DNA of 58,459 bases from a virus: IMG/VR virus record IMGVR_UViG_3300030012_001987, positions 1 to 58,459 of that record; one strand, written 5' to 3'. Each line of letters starts with the position of its first letter. The stretch's first letter is position 1. The notes under the pieces were generated by a model. That model was not told where the DNA came from and made no database searches. It saw only the letters and a list, made by a program, of their open reading frames with translations. Positions 49,456 through 56,714 of this stretch are shown piece after piece. The position numbers were made by a program, and so were the translations under genes.

Positions 49456-49688
49456 CAAGAAGAGCAAGAAGCGTAGCACATGTAGAATATGAGATACTGC
49501 AATGGGTTGGAGACCGGGCATGGTTAGATGGTCTGATGGCTGAGATGGTTCCGAAAGGAGACAAGGTTGCTGAGAAGAGATTCAGGAAGGGCGCAACTAA
49601 CATCAGTGGGTATCTACGAAACATGATGGATAGGAGACAACACAAGTTGCCTAAAGACCATGAAGATTACAAGGAGAAGATAGAATGA
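49452..49688 (+). CDS. Small winged-helix-like protein in the polymerase cassette
   Basis: 78 residues: EYEILQWVGDRAWLDGLMAEM, then a basic helix AEKRFRKGATNISGYLRNMMDRRQ, looking like a small winged-helix DNA-binding domain (recognition helix before YLRNM). ATGA overlap on both sides. A repressor or accessory role is possible. Confidence 0.6.
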   Translation: MTRRARSVAHVEYEILQWVGDRAWLDGLMAEMVPKGDKVAEKRFRKGATNISGYLRNMMDRRQHKLPKDHEDYKEKIE

Positions 49689-49774
49689 GTCAGACATGGA
49701 AGGAATACTATAGAGCAAAGAAAGAATACAAATTGAAGTTTAGACAATGGAGGAAAAGAAATGAAAATAGATGA
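49685..49774 (+). CDS. 29-residue basic peptide
   Basis: ATG overlaps the previous TGA: MSQTWKEYYRAKKEYKLKFRQ, then WRKRNENR. Highly basic amphipathic helix. It overlaps the next gene by 14 bases. Supported by the pattern of couplings only. Confidence 0.45.
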   Translation: MSQTWKEYYRAKKEYKLKFRQWRKRNENR

Positions 49775-50009
49775 AAGAGCAGACTACCAATACCTGAAAG
49801 GGAAACACGAAGGAATAAAGTTAGCACTTGGTATCCTGAATAGAAGAGATGTACATCCAACATCTATTCGATGGTTAGCCAAAGAGAAGGGTGTCATTGA
49901 GTATCAAATCGAGTTATTGGAAAAGAAAATGTATGCCACTACTTACAAACCTATGACAATCAGTCAGAAAGCGGGTTGGCCTTTTAACGCTCAGGGTGAG
50001 GAAGAATGA
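49761..50009 (+). CDS. Small helical protein in the polymerase cassette
   Basis: 82 residues behind GGAGGAAAAGAA: MKIDERADYQYLKGKHEGIKLALGIL, then basic/aromatic, with a C terminus AQGEEE. Helical hairpin; no family recognised. Confidence 0.6.
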   Translation: MKIDERADYQYLKGKHEGIKLALGILNRRDVHPTSIRWLAKEKGVIEYQIELLEKKMYATTYKPMTISQKAGWPFNAQGEEE

Positions 50010-50089
50010 CTGACGAACGAATAGAATTCTTTTGGATACAAAGACAGTGGCCTAAGCAAATGGAAGAAGAGAATGGTGAGGAAGAATGA
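50006..50089 (+). CDS. 27-residue peptide before PolB C-part
   Basis: MTDERIEFFWIQRQWPKQ, then MEEENGEEE. ATGA overlaps on both sides. Its acidic end is the ribosome site (GGTGAGGAAGA) of the second polymerase gene, so it may serve mainly to couple translation. Confidence 0.42.
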   Translation: MTDERIEFFWIQRQWPKQMEEENGEEE

Positions 50090-50958
50090 AGGTAGTTTAC
50101 GGACACACTGATTCAATCTACTGTACTGTTGATTCAGTAGAGCAAGCAAAAAACGTGCTTGAGGAATTGAACGAACACGTTAGAAGTTATTTTCCAAACC
50201 TGCTAGAGTTGAATGAGCATCCAGTCGTCATAGAGTTTGAGAAATACTTTGAGAGTCTAGGTGTCGGAGCGACGAAGAACAGGAACGCTGGTCTGATTAC
50301 TTGGAAGGATGGCAAGTTCTTGGATAAGAAGGAATTCGTTATGACAGGGTTTACTGCTAAGAGATTATCAGAAACCAAACTTGCGAAGGATACTCAGTTG
50401 GCTGTACTAAACATGTGGGTCGAGAATAATACTGAACAAGAAATAGCGGATTTTTTGAGAGATAGATATAATCAAGTTTTATCAGGACAGATTCCGATTA
50501 GTGAAGTATTGAAGCGTAGTCGATATAGAGAGGCTAGGTTTTCCGTCAAGTGTGGTAACTGCAAGAGGAAGAAGACATTGGATGAGTTGACCAGAGGGCC
50601 ATGTTGCAACAACATGAACCTACAGACTCTTGAGGGTAAGAGGCCAACAGTTGGTTCTGGTGTCGAGGGAGTCGTGTACTACAACAGTGTGAACAAGATT
50701 CCCATCGAGGACTCGTATCTGTTCCTCAGAGTCAAGGAGAATCATCTGAACTACTGGCATCCCATCAAGCAGGATTACGTCAAGCCAAACTATGTGGCAG
50801 GTTTGACTGAGGCTGACTTCGCTGTGTATCAGGCTGATTGGGCGCACTATGCGGATTCAGTCATCAAGAAGGCAGAGCCAGTTTTCAGAGCGATGGGTTG
50901 GGACACAATGCAGATAAAGAAAGATTTGAGCCAAAGCACGTTGGGGGAGTGGTTCTGA
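50086..50958 (+). CDS. polB: DNA polymerase B, C-terminal part (motif C, thumb, PIP box)
   Basis: 290 residues. Begins MKVVYGHTDSIYC: motif C with His7 in place of the first Asp of the usual YGDTDS, but keeping the essential Asp9. Then SLGVGATKNRNAGLI (the KKRY-like DNA-contact region), thumb helices, a zinc-type Cys set CGNCKRKK...CCN, and the exact C terminus QSTLGEWF, a PCNA-interaction motif. No intein residues are present at the start. With the N-part it gives about 876 residues, a normal PolB length. Confidence 0.88.
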   Translation: MKVVYGHTDSIYCTVDSVEQAKNVLEELNEHVRSYFPNLLELNEHPVVIEFEKYFESLGVGATKNRNAGLITWKDGKFLDKKEFVMTGFTAKRLSETKLAKDTQLAVLNMWVENNTEQEIADFLRDRYNQVLSGQIPISEVLKRSRYREARFSVKCGNCKRKKTLDELTRGPCCNNMNLQTLEGKRPTVGSGVEGVVYYNSVNKIPIEDSYLFLRVKENHLNYWHPIKQDYVKPNYVAGLTEADFAVYQADWAHYADSVIKKAEPVFRAMGWDTMQIKKDLSQSTLGEWF

Positions 50959-50974
50959 ATGGAGATGAATGTAA

Positions 50975-51388
50975 ATGGAAAAGATAAGAAATAGAGTTAA
51001 GGAATTGTTGATTGAAAAAGAATGGACTTTTGCAGACTTGCAAGACATGAAAGGTATTGTGAAAGAGTTTGCCGACATCCTAGAGAAGGAACTGGACTAC
51101 GGCTTCATCGCTAGGATGTGTGAAGGAGTGCCTATTGAACAAATGTTGCAGGAAGCGGCAAAGGAAGGAGATTACTATGCTCACGGCCTCAGCACGTTTG
51201 GTGGTTTATTCTACAGAGTAAGACAGGACTCATTGCAAGGCTATGTAGCAGAATACCTGAAAGAAGAACTAATGAATGCAAATGTAAATTTTAATGGAGG
51301 AGATAAGAATGAGGTTCCCAAGGGAAGTGTGGGCAGGAAGCCATCTAAGAAACGCACCACAGATGAAAAGAAGAATAGTGAAGAATAA
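50975..51388 (+). CDS. Helical protein before the primase, unknown
   Basis: 137 residues: MEKIRNRVKELLIEKEWTFADLQDM, wholly helical with a C-terminal basic, probably disordered tail (GRKPSKKRTTDEKKN). The final 80 bases overlap the primase start in another frame, so its tail may be shorter in reality. It could be a primase or polymerase accessory. Confidence 0.6.
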   Translation: MEKIRNRVKELLIEKEWTFADLQDMKGIVKEFADILEKELDYGFIARMCEGVPIEQMLQEAAKEGDYYAHGLSTFGGLFYRVRQDSLQGYVAEYLKEELMNANVNFNGGDKNEVPKGSVGRKPSKKRTTDEKKNSEE

Positions 51389-52304
51389 GCAGGAATTCGT
51401 TGATTGGGTCAATACCTACAACGGTAGGATGAACTGCTACACTACCGTCTATGACTATACTGATTTCACTGACAATGCGAAGGTGGATTCCTCTGTCGTA
51501 ATAGATAGGATGTTCCTAGATTTCGATGCTCACACTGAGCCTCTATATCATGCGTATGAGGATTTCAGAGCAGTCCACGATTACTTTGTTAGTAACAATA
51601 TCAAGCATGATACGATATTCTCAGGGAAAGGATTTCACATCATCGCTTACGGTGAGGTGGCTGATGATATCCGAAGCGTTCAACGGTATTATACCGACTT
51701 GGCTAAACATTATCCTACGCTTGATAGAACTGGTATACAAACCAATAGACTTCGTAGGATTCCTAATACGATGAACCTGAGTGCTAAAGAAGGAACGTAT
51801 TGTTGTTGGGTTGACCCTACAGATGTGGGTAATAGTATCTCCCATTTCGGATGGGTTGCTTCAAAACCAACCACAAAAAGAACCTATGGAGATAAACTAA
51901 TACGTTGGCCGAAGGTAAAGCCAGTTGCAGTATCAGAGGTAGAGGTAGAAGTCCCTGAGTCATTAGGGACTCTACCCATACTTCCTTGCTTGCACAATGC
52001 CATTACTGTCGAGAACCCTAGTCACTATGCTAGGGTGTATCTGGTTCAGTGGTATCGTGACTTGTTGAGTCTTGGTGTGCGTGATGTTGACATGGATTCA
52101 AGAAAGCAAATCAGTGACAGGATAATGAGGGAACTCACGACCATCGCCAGTAATGATGAGATATGGTTGGATTGGGATGAGGCTAAAACGAAGAGCCATG
52201 TCGATTTCATTGTCAATCGTGGGTATCATGCTCCCGGTTGCAAGAACGTATTGATACCACAGGGATATTGTGTGGGAAAGTGTTGGAGGTATCACGATGA
52301 ATAA
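51309..52304 (+). CDS. Archaeo-eukaryotic primase (PriS-like with Fe-S-type C terminus)
   Basis: 331 residues from the ATG at 51309 (AATGGAGGAGATAAGA upstream). AEP motif I FLDFDAHTEP (Asp71, Asp73), motif II SGKGFHIIAYG (105-115) and RRIPNTMNLS as motif III region. The C-terminal third has spaced Cys (LPCLHNAI, APGCKN, GYCVGKCWR), like the Fe-S cluster domain of PriL. A single protein that may combine catalytic and Fe-S functions. It makes primers for the viral polymerase. Confidence 0.82.
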   Translation: MRFPREVWAGSHLRNAPQMKRRIVKNKQEFVDWVNTYNGRMNCYTTVYDYTDFTDNAKVDSSVVIDRMFLDFDAHTEPLYHAYEDFRAVHDYFVSNNIKHDTIFSGKGFHIIAYGEVADDIRSVQRYYTDLAKHYPTLDRTGIQTNRLRRIPNTMNLSAKEGTYCCWVDPTDVGNSISHFGWVASKPTTKRTYGDKLIRWPKVKPVAVSEVEVEVPESLGTLPILPCLHNAITVENPSHYARVYLVQWYRDLLSLGVRDVDMDSRKQISDRIMRELTTIASNDEIWLDWDEAKTKSHVDFIVNRGYHAPGCKNVLIPQGYCVGKCWRYHDE

Positions 52305-52980
52305 GTTGGTGATTGACAGCAGAGAGGATTCGGACTTGACCGCTTATGTGATTGACAAGGCCACGAAGATGAACATCCAACATGAGAAGGAATGGTTGGA
52401 GATTGGTGACTATGTTTTCAATGACGTATGCTTTGAAGCCAAGTCGTCTTTTGATTTCCTACAGTCTGTGATGAACAAGAGACTGTGGAACCAACTAGAC
52501 AACATGGACAGGGCATTCGACAACAACGTGGTGATAGTGTATGGTGACTTCAAGTCAGCATTCGACTCATACAAGGCATATGGTCAAGGACACTTCAACA
52601 CAGTATCCAATAAGTTCCATGGAGCCATGGGCAAGATAATACTAGACTTGGACTCAAGCATACTATGGGTCAAAGATGCGAAGACTGCGGCACACATGAT
52701 TTGTGTAGTCTGCAAGATGCAACCAATCGCTAGGGATGTGTATAACCCTAGACTGATTAAACAGAAGAGAATCAGCACTACTGATTTGAGATTAGATGTA
52801 CTCACAACCATACCCGGAATAAGTGAGAAGAAAGCCAAACTACTCATTGATGAGTTTGGTTCTATCATGGAGATAGGAGAAACACCACCATCGGAGATTG
52901 CTATGCTAGATGGGTTCGGTAAAGTGTTAGCAGAGAGAATCCATGAGTTATTGAACTCAGAGGACAAACAGGTGATATGA
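52297..52980 (+). CDS. XPF/ERCC4-type nuclease with helix-hairpin-helix
   Basis: 227 residues from the ATG at 52297. Nuclease part: IDSRE (6-10), EIGDYVF (35-41), FEAKSSFDF (46-54). The usual Glu-Arg-Lys of the family is Glu-Ala-Lys here. C-terminal tandem HhH: VLTTIPGISEKKAKLLIDEFG and AMLDGFGKVLAERIHELL. It cuts branched or flap DNA at forks; in archaea XPF works with PCNA. Overlaps the primase end by 8 bases. Confidence 0.82.
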   Translation: MNKLVIDSREDSDLTAYVIDKATKMNIQHEKEWLEIGDYVFNDVCFEAKSSFDFLQSVMNKRLWNQLDNMDRAFDNNVVIVYGDFKSAFDSYKAYGQGHFNTVSNKFHGAMGKIILDLDSSILWVKDAKTAAHMICVVCKMQPIARDVYNPRLIKQKRISTTDLRLDVLTTIPGISEKKAKLLIDEFGSIMEIGETPPSEIAMLDGFGKVLAERIHELLNSEDKQVI

Positions 52981-54456
52981 ATGGAAATATATGATAATGA
53001 TGAAGAAGACAGATTGTATTTTGAGCAACAGGAGAACACCGCTTCTTTTGCTCAGATGCAAAGAAGAACGCAAGCGTCGGTTCTACCGAAGGTAGTTGAG
53101 GCATACATGAGAAGTGCATCAGAGGTATCTCTGCACAATCCTGTTCCCTCGGCTATGTCCTTCTATGTGCTACTAGGACAGTTGTGCAAGGACATGGTAG
53201 CGATACCACATGGTAGGAGAATAGATGATACTAGGATACAGTTCCTATGGATGCAGACATCCGGTACTGGTAAGTCCACCCTATACGATTTCTTTGGGCC
53301 TGTGTCCAAGTTGACGTTTGACCTAGTGAATCAGAAACACGGTACGCAGTTTGATATATTCTCAGTGAAGGACACTACTGATGCGGCACTGGTTGGTTCT
53401 ATGGGAAGCGAGATTCAGGAAGAAGAAGATGAGAACGGTAATATGGTCAGAAGACAGGTTGCCATTCAAATCGATGGAGCGTTGGAAGGCGAGGGACTAG
53501 CCGCATACGATGAGTTTGAGTATTCAGGAGTGTTCAAGCAATCACAGCACAAAGAGAACGTGGTGATGTATCTCAACACTTTTATGAATTCTCTACATGG
53601 TGAGAATTGGGTCATAACAAAGAAACTCAAGGAAGGCGATACCATTGAGTGCAGGTGTCAAAGGTCACTGTTCGCTACTACATACATACCAAAGACACTG
53701 ACAGGAGTTATCGCTGAGAAGGGCGTGATTCAAAGATGCGCTATCTACATTCGTGAAGTTCCACAGACAATCCAAGACGAACTTCGTGATGCTATCTTAG
53801 AGGAAGTAGGTACTATCCGAAACAGGGATTTGCCTATCACTAAGTTCGCCAACAACTTCGTGAAGATGTACGAGGTATTGAAGCAACACTACGAAGAGAA
53901 CGGAGAAGACCCGTTGTCCACAGTCAAGTTCGGTGATGGTGTCATAGATGCGTTGAAGAACGAGTCGTGGAAGATGAGGAACTACGTTACCAACAGTAGG
54001 CCCGAAGTGTTTGAGATTGCAAGCAACTTCATCACTAGGTTGAATGGTACTCTCATCAGGATGGCTGTTCTTTCTGCGATAGCGGAAGCACCGAGCATAA
54101 CGGACAAGTCGAAGAGATTCATCGTAACTGAGAGAAACGTGAGACAGGCTTCGTTCCTCGTAAGGCAATGCTATCAGTCACTAGTCTCTTGGTTGGACAT
54201 GGCACTGAAAGTTCAGGCGAATGGATTGAAGGACAGGGCAAACCTAGCGATATTCAAGAAAACATACAAGCAACTTCGCAAGGGCGATGACGATTGGGTG
54301 AATAAGACTGCAATGCTAGACTCCGTAAGGAAGGAAAGCCGCAAGGGACAAGCGACTGTTTATCGCTGGTTCAATGACTTAGGTGACAATTTTGAGACAA
54401 AGATGATAGGGCGAAGGGCTTATGTGCGGTTTAAGGAGGCAGAGGGTAATGAGTAG
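52981..54456 (+). CDS. Putative replicative helicase (AAA+/DUF3987- or MCM-like)
   Basis: 491 residues. Walker A MQTSGTGKSTLYDFF (Lys99), a Walker B-like AAYDEFEYSGVF with Asp-Glu, then RSLFATTYIPKTL as sensor and RCAIYIREV with an Arg-finger-like residue. The last 80 residues form a winged helix (GQATVYRWFNDLG). Position after primase and nuclease, and before the exonuclease, argues for the fork helicase. MCM-specific zinc and helix inserts are not obvious, so the exact family is open. Confidence 0.7.
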   Translation: MEIYDNDEEDRLYFEQQENTASFAQMQRRTQASVLPKVVEAYMRSASEVSLHNPVPSAMSFYVLLGQLCKDMVAIPHGRRIDDTRIQFLWMQTSGTGKSTLYDFFGPVSKLTFDLVNQKHGTQFDIFSVKDTTDAALVGSMGSEIQEEEDENGNMVRRQVAIQIDGALEGEGLAAYDEFEYSGVFKQSQHKENVVMYLNTFMNSLHGENWVITKKLKEGDTIECRCQRSLFATTYIPKTLTGVIAEKGVIQRCAIYIREVPQTIQDELRDAILEEVGTIRNRDLPITKFANNFVKMYEVLKQHYEENGEDPLSTVKFGDGVIDALKNESWKMRNYVTNSRPEVFEIASNFITRLNGTLIRMAVLSAIAEAPSITDKSKRFIVTERNVRQASFLVRQCYQSLVSWLDMALKVQANGLKDRANLAIFKKTYKQLRKGDDDWVNKTAMLDSVRKESRKGQATVYRWFNDLGDNFETKMIGRRAYVRFKEAEGNE

Positions 54457-54694
54457 TATATTTGAGAACAAATATGTTGTTTTTAACACCAGTGATGGAC
54501 CCAAGGTAATTCTAGAATCTTTGAATACCTACGGTGCTGACGGTTGGGAATTGGCTACAATGATAACAATAAACGAAGGTCAGTACATTGTTGCTTACTT
54601 GAAGAAGGCCACTTTGATAGAGGCTCCCAACCCTGAACAAACTAAGCAAAACAAGATTGCAGAGTTATGGTCTGGTGAAGAGGGCAAGAAATGA
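54449..54694 (+). CDS. DUF4177-like small protein
   Basis: 81 residues from the ATG at 54449 (AGGAGGCAGAGGGTA upstream). IFENKYVVFNTSDG, LNTYGADGWELATMITI and YIVAYLKK give the beta-alpha-beta order of DUF4177-type proteins (Y-V, G-x-x-GWEL, Y-KK). Function unknown. Confidence 0.65.
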   Translation: MSSIFENKYVVFNTSDGPKVILESLNTYGADGWELATMITINEGQYIVAYLKKATLIEAPNPEQTKQNKIAELWSGEEGKK

Positions 54695-55284
54695 GCGTTT
54701 TAGCAATTGACTTGGAAACCAAGAATATGTCTCACGACATAGGCGGTTGGGGTAATACCCACATGTTCCAAGTGTCAACGGTATGCACTTGGGATGGCGA
54801 CAAGGGAACCATATACATTGACAAAGCAGTGGATGATTTGAAGAAGAGCAATATAGAAATCAAACCCCTGTCACAATTGAAGTTTGATTTGGATGACCAC
54901 CTTGAGAAAGGAGGCACTTTGCTTGGACACAACATCGCTGGCTTTGACCTACCTGTATTGAAGAACGCGATGGACATCTACTGCATCAAGAAGTATCTGG
55001 ATAACAAGGCATACATCGATACAAGTAGGATACTCAACAAAGAGTATGGTGAGAGATACTCACTATCGAATCTGGTACAGCATACTCTTGGCTCTGACAA
55101 GATGATGGAGAGTGCGATGGCTCCCGAAGTATGGAAGGCTGGTGGGTACTCAGAGGTAGCAGACTACTGTTTGAAAGACTGTCAGTTGGTGTATGACCTT
55201 TGGCAACACGGCCAAAACAATAAAATGGTGAAGGGGTTCTCAATAGACCAAGAGGAAGTCCTCGATTTAGGAGTTGATTGGTAA
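54691..55284 (+). CDS. DnaQ-like 3'-5' exonuclease
   Basis: 197 residues. Exo I LAIDLETKN (Asp7, Glu9), Exo II GHNIAGFDLPVL, Exo III YCLKDCQ with the catalytic Tyr-x3-Asp. The set of acids is complete (DEDD family, Y-type). It may trim primers, degrade host DNA or RNA, or proofread; PolB has its own exonuclease, so an additional role is likely. Coupled ATGA start. Confidence 0.85.
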   Translation: MSVLAIDLETKNMSHDIGGWGNTHMFQVSTVCTWDGDKGTIYIDKAVDDLKKSNIEIKPLSQLKFDLDDHLEKGGTLLGHNIAGFDLPVLKNAMDIYCIKKYLDNKAYIDTSRILNKEYGERYSLSNLVQHTLGSDKMMESAMAPEVWKAGGYSEVADYCLKDCQLVYDLWQHGQNNKMVKGFSIDQEEVLDLGVDW

Positions 55285-55454
55285 TGGCAACGGCATTGGA
55301 ATGGGTAGCATGGACAGTATTTGTGATGATAATTAGCCTACTATTCTTCGCGGCGTTTGGAGGGTCCAAGTATTCAGAGACTAACATAGAAGAGTACATG
55401 GACAAGTTGATTGCTGAGGAGATGGAACGTAGTGGCTCTCAAGGAAACATGTAA
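55284..55454 (+). CDS. 56-residue single-pass membrane protein
   Basis: Start TAATG overlaps the exonuclease stop. MATALEWVAWTVFVMIISLL and FFAAFGG make one hydrophobic segment; the rest is a charged cytosolic-type helix (IEEYMDKLIAEEME). Not recognised. Membrane topology suggests N-out. Confidence 0.62.
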   Translation: MATALEWVAWTVFVMIISLLFFAAFGGSKYSETNIEEYMDKLIAEEMERSGSQGNM

Positions 55455-55566
55455 GTTCTGTGGAAAGGAAACTATTCCTATTCGCATACAAGGGCAAATA
55501 GTAGGCTCTCCTGTTAAGATGAAGATTTGGCAGTGTAGAGAATGTAAGGGGCTTTGGTCGGATTAA
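55432..55566 (+). CDS. 44-residue zinc-ribbon protein
   Basis: GTG start at 55432 behind GAGGAGATGGAA, overlapping the membrane protein gene by 23 bases: ALKETCKFCGKETIPIRIQ, then WQCRECKGLW. Two CxxC pairs form a rubredoxin-like zinc ribbon. Last gene of the replication run; a T-rich terminator follows. Confidence 0.6.
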   Translation: MALKETCKFCGKETIPIRIQGQIVGSPVKMKIWQCRECKGLWSD

Positions 55567-55845
55567 TTTCCGGCCAAGGCTCCGCTTTTTTTATCGCAAA
55601 AATTGTGACTTTTACTAGTCGAATCCTCACGAATTCGTTCTGCATTAGGAATAAACTAGTTTTTGTGTAAACAGCCCCGGCTATCCATATTTAAACTGAG
55701 GAAATGTGTGATTTTTCACATCCGAAACTGGTCGCGGCCCAGTCGAAAGTCTGCACTACACAACAAAAAAATTCACATCCAATAAAAAAGTAAAATAACT
55801 AGTGGTGTAAATTCTGCACCACATGGATGTTGGGAGGAAAACTGA
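55567..55845. terminator. Terminator and promoter gap after the replication run
   Basis: CGG-CCAAGGCT-CCG followed by CTTTTTTTATC at 55571-55596 looks like the end of the long plus-strand transcript. Further on, TGTGATTTTTCACA (about 55707-55720) is a small hairpin and an A-rich tract at 55764-55800 precedes the microprotein genes, probably their promoter. No gene is visible in the gap. Confidence 0.5.
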
Positions 55846-55935
55846 ATGGCTAATGAGAAGGATAGGCATATTGATTTGATGAAGAAAAAACATCCTGATT
55901 GGGACTGGGACTACTGGGTGGCACAGGTTACATGA
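55846..55935 (+). CDS. 29-residue Trp-rich peptide
   Basis: ATG behind TGGGAGGAAAACTGA: MANEKDRHIDLMKKKHPDWD, then WDYWVAQVT. A good ribosome site and an ATGA overlap with the next gene support it. Trp/Asp-rich end; function unknown. Confidence 0.5.
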   Translation: MANEKDRHIDLMKKKHPDWDWDYWVAQVT

Positions 55936-56000
55936 TACACACTACTAAAATTGAGTTTGAGATTTATTACAATCAGGGGAAACTGTACAGGGAGAAATGA
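55932..56000 (+). CDS. 22-residue peptide
   Basis: Starts in an ATGA overlap: MIHTTKIEFEIYYNQGKLYR, then EK. Strand-like. Very short; kept only because it is coupled on the left and followed by a further frame. Confidence 0.3.
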   Translation: MIHTTKIEFEIYYNQGKLYREK

Positions 56001-56003
56001 GAG

Positions 56004-56126
56004 TTGGAGTATAGCCCCTTTCTTCCTGTCTACATCCTGATGGGGTTCTTCCTTTTCTGTGCCTCGTTTCTTCTAGTGAATGAATTCAAAGAACTAGCCA
56101 AGTATTTCAGGAGTGAAGAACAATGA
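56004..56126 (+). CDS. 40-residue membrane microprotein (TTG start)
   Basis: A TTG at 56004 opens MEYSPFLPVYILMGFFLFCA and continues hydrophobic to residue 25, then a charged helix ending FRSEEQ. One membrane segment. Its stop overlaps the next ATG. The non-ATG start is the weak point. Confidence 0.45.
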   Translation: MEYSPFLPVYILMGFFLFCASFLLVNEFKELAKYFRSEEQ

Positions 56127-56284
56127 TTGAGATTTTGGACATGGGCCTTCTAGATAATTTTGTAATTGAAGTGCCTTTGAGTTTCTACACCCCCTACCTA
56201 GTAGTACTCACAAGTGGTCTAATTTCGTGGTTAGGCAGGTTGGACTACCTTGCTATGGAGTGGGCCAAAAGCGAGGCTCTCTAG
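56123..56284 (+). CDS. 53-residue membrane microprotein
   Basis: ATGA overlap with the previous stop: MIEILDMGLLDNFVIEVPLS, a hydrophobic hairpin-like middle (TPYLVVLTSGLISWLG) and an amphipathic end. Perhaps a membrane-disrupting or lysis-associated peptide, which would fit its place at the end of the plus-strand run, but this is speculative. Confidence 0.5.
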   Translation: MIEILDMGLLDNFVIEVPLSFYTPYLVVLTSGLISWLGRLDYLAMEWAKSEAL

Positions 56285-56391
56285 GGTGGGGTAAAACGGC
56301 CATTTAGAGAATTAATTTACAATGGGGTTGCATTTTGGATTTACCATTGAAGAAAGTCAAATTGAACCGCTTTCGTTGGTGGGATTGCGAG

Positions 56392-56706
56392 TTAATTTAG
56401 CCAAGATGGTATTGTTGGTAGGTTTGCCATCGCTTCATATGGGTCATCATAGTCATTTGGCAAATCCAGAAGTGCCTGTCTGTATGTAGCCAACTCAGTT
56501 TGCTGTGCTTCTGTTAGAGTGTTGTAAAGCAAGACCCCTTGATACACATCTACTTTCTTCAATCGGAAATTTCTTTTCGCTCTCAGTTCCTCCCATGCGA
56601 AAGCAAACTCTTCTGTTTCATCATATTCTGAATGTCCCGGCCCTACGTTTTCATGGACTGTTACATTTGGGTTTCTTTCCTGTTCTTCTTCACCATGTTC
56701 AACCAT
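56392..56706 (-). CDS. Tail-fibre assembly chaperone-like protein
   Basis: 104 residues. An acidic start, then FAFAWEELRAKRNFRLKKVD and QQTELATYRQALLDLPNDY, with PTIPSWLN at the end. The segment 'R-x-x-R, hydrophobic, ELxxYRQALxDLP' is the hallmark of phage tail-fibre assembly proteins (Tfa/XkdW-like), which fold or cap fibre proteins. It follows the fibre gene 56715-58070 directly in transcription order, as expected. Confidence 0.75.
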   Translation of the reverse strand: MVEHGEEEQERNPNVTVHENVGPGHSEYDETEEFAFAWEELRAKRNFRLKKVDVYQGVLLYNTLTEAQQTELATYRQALLDLPNDYDDPYEAMANLPTIPSWLN

Positions 56707-56714
56707 ATTATCAC

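Noticed and set aside
47190-50958. Split intein in the polymerase
   Set aside because: The N-part does not end with an intein N-terminal Cys block, and the C-part starts directly with polymerase sequence; there is no splicing domain on either side.
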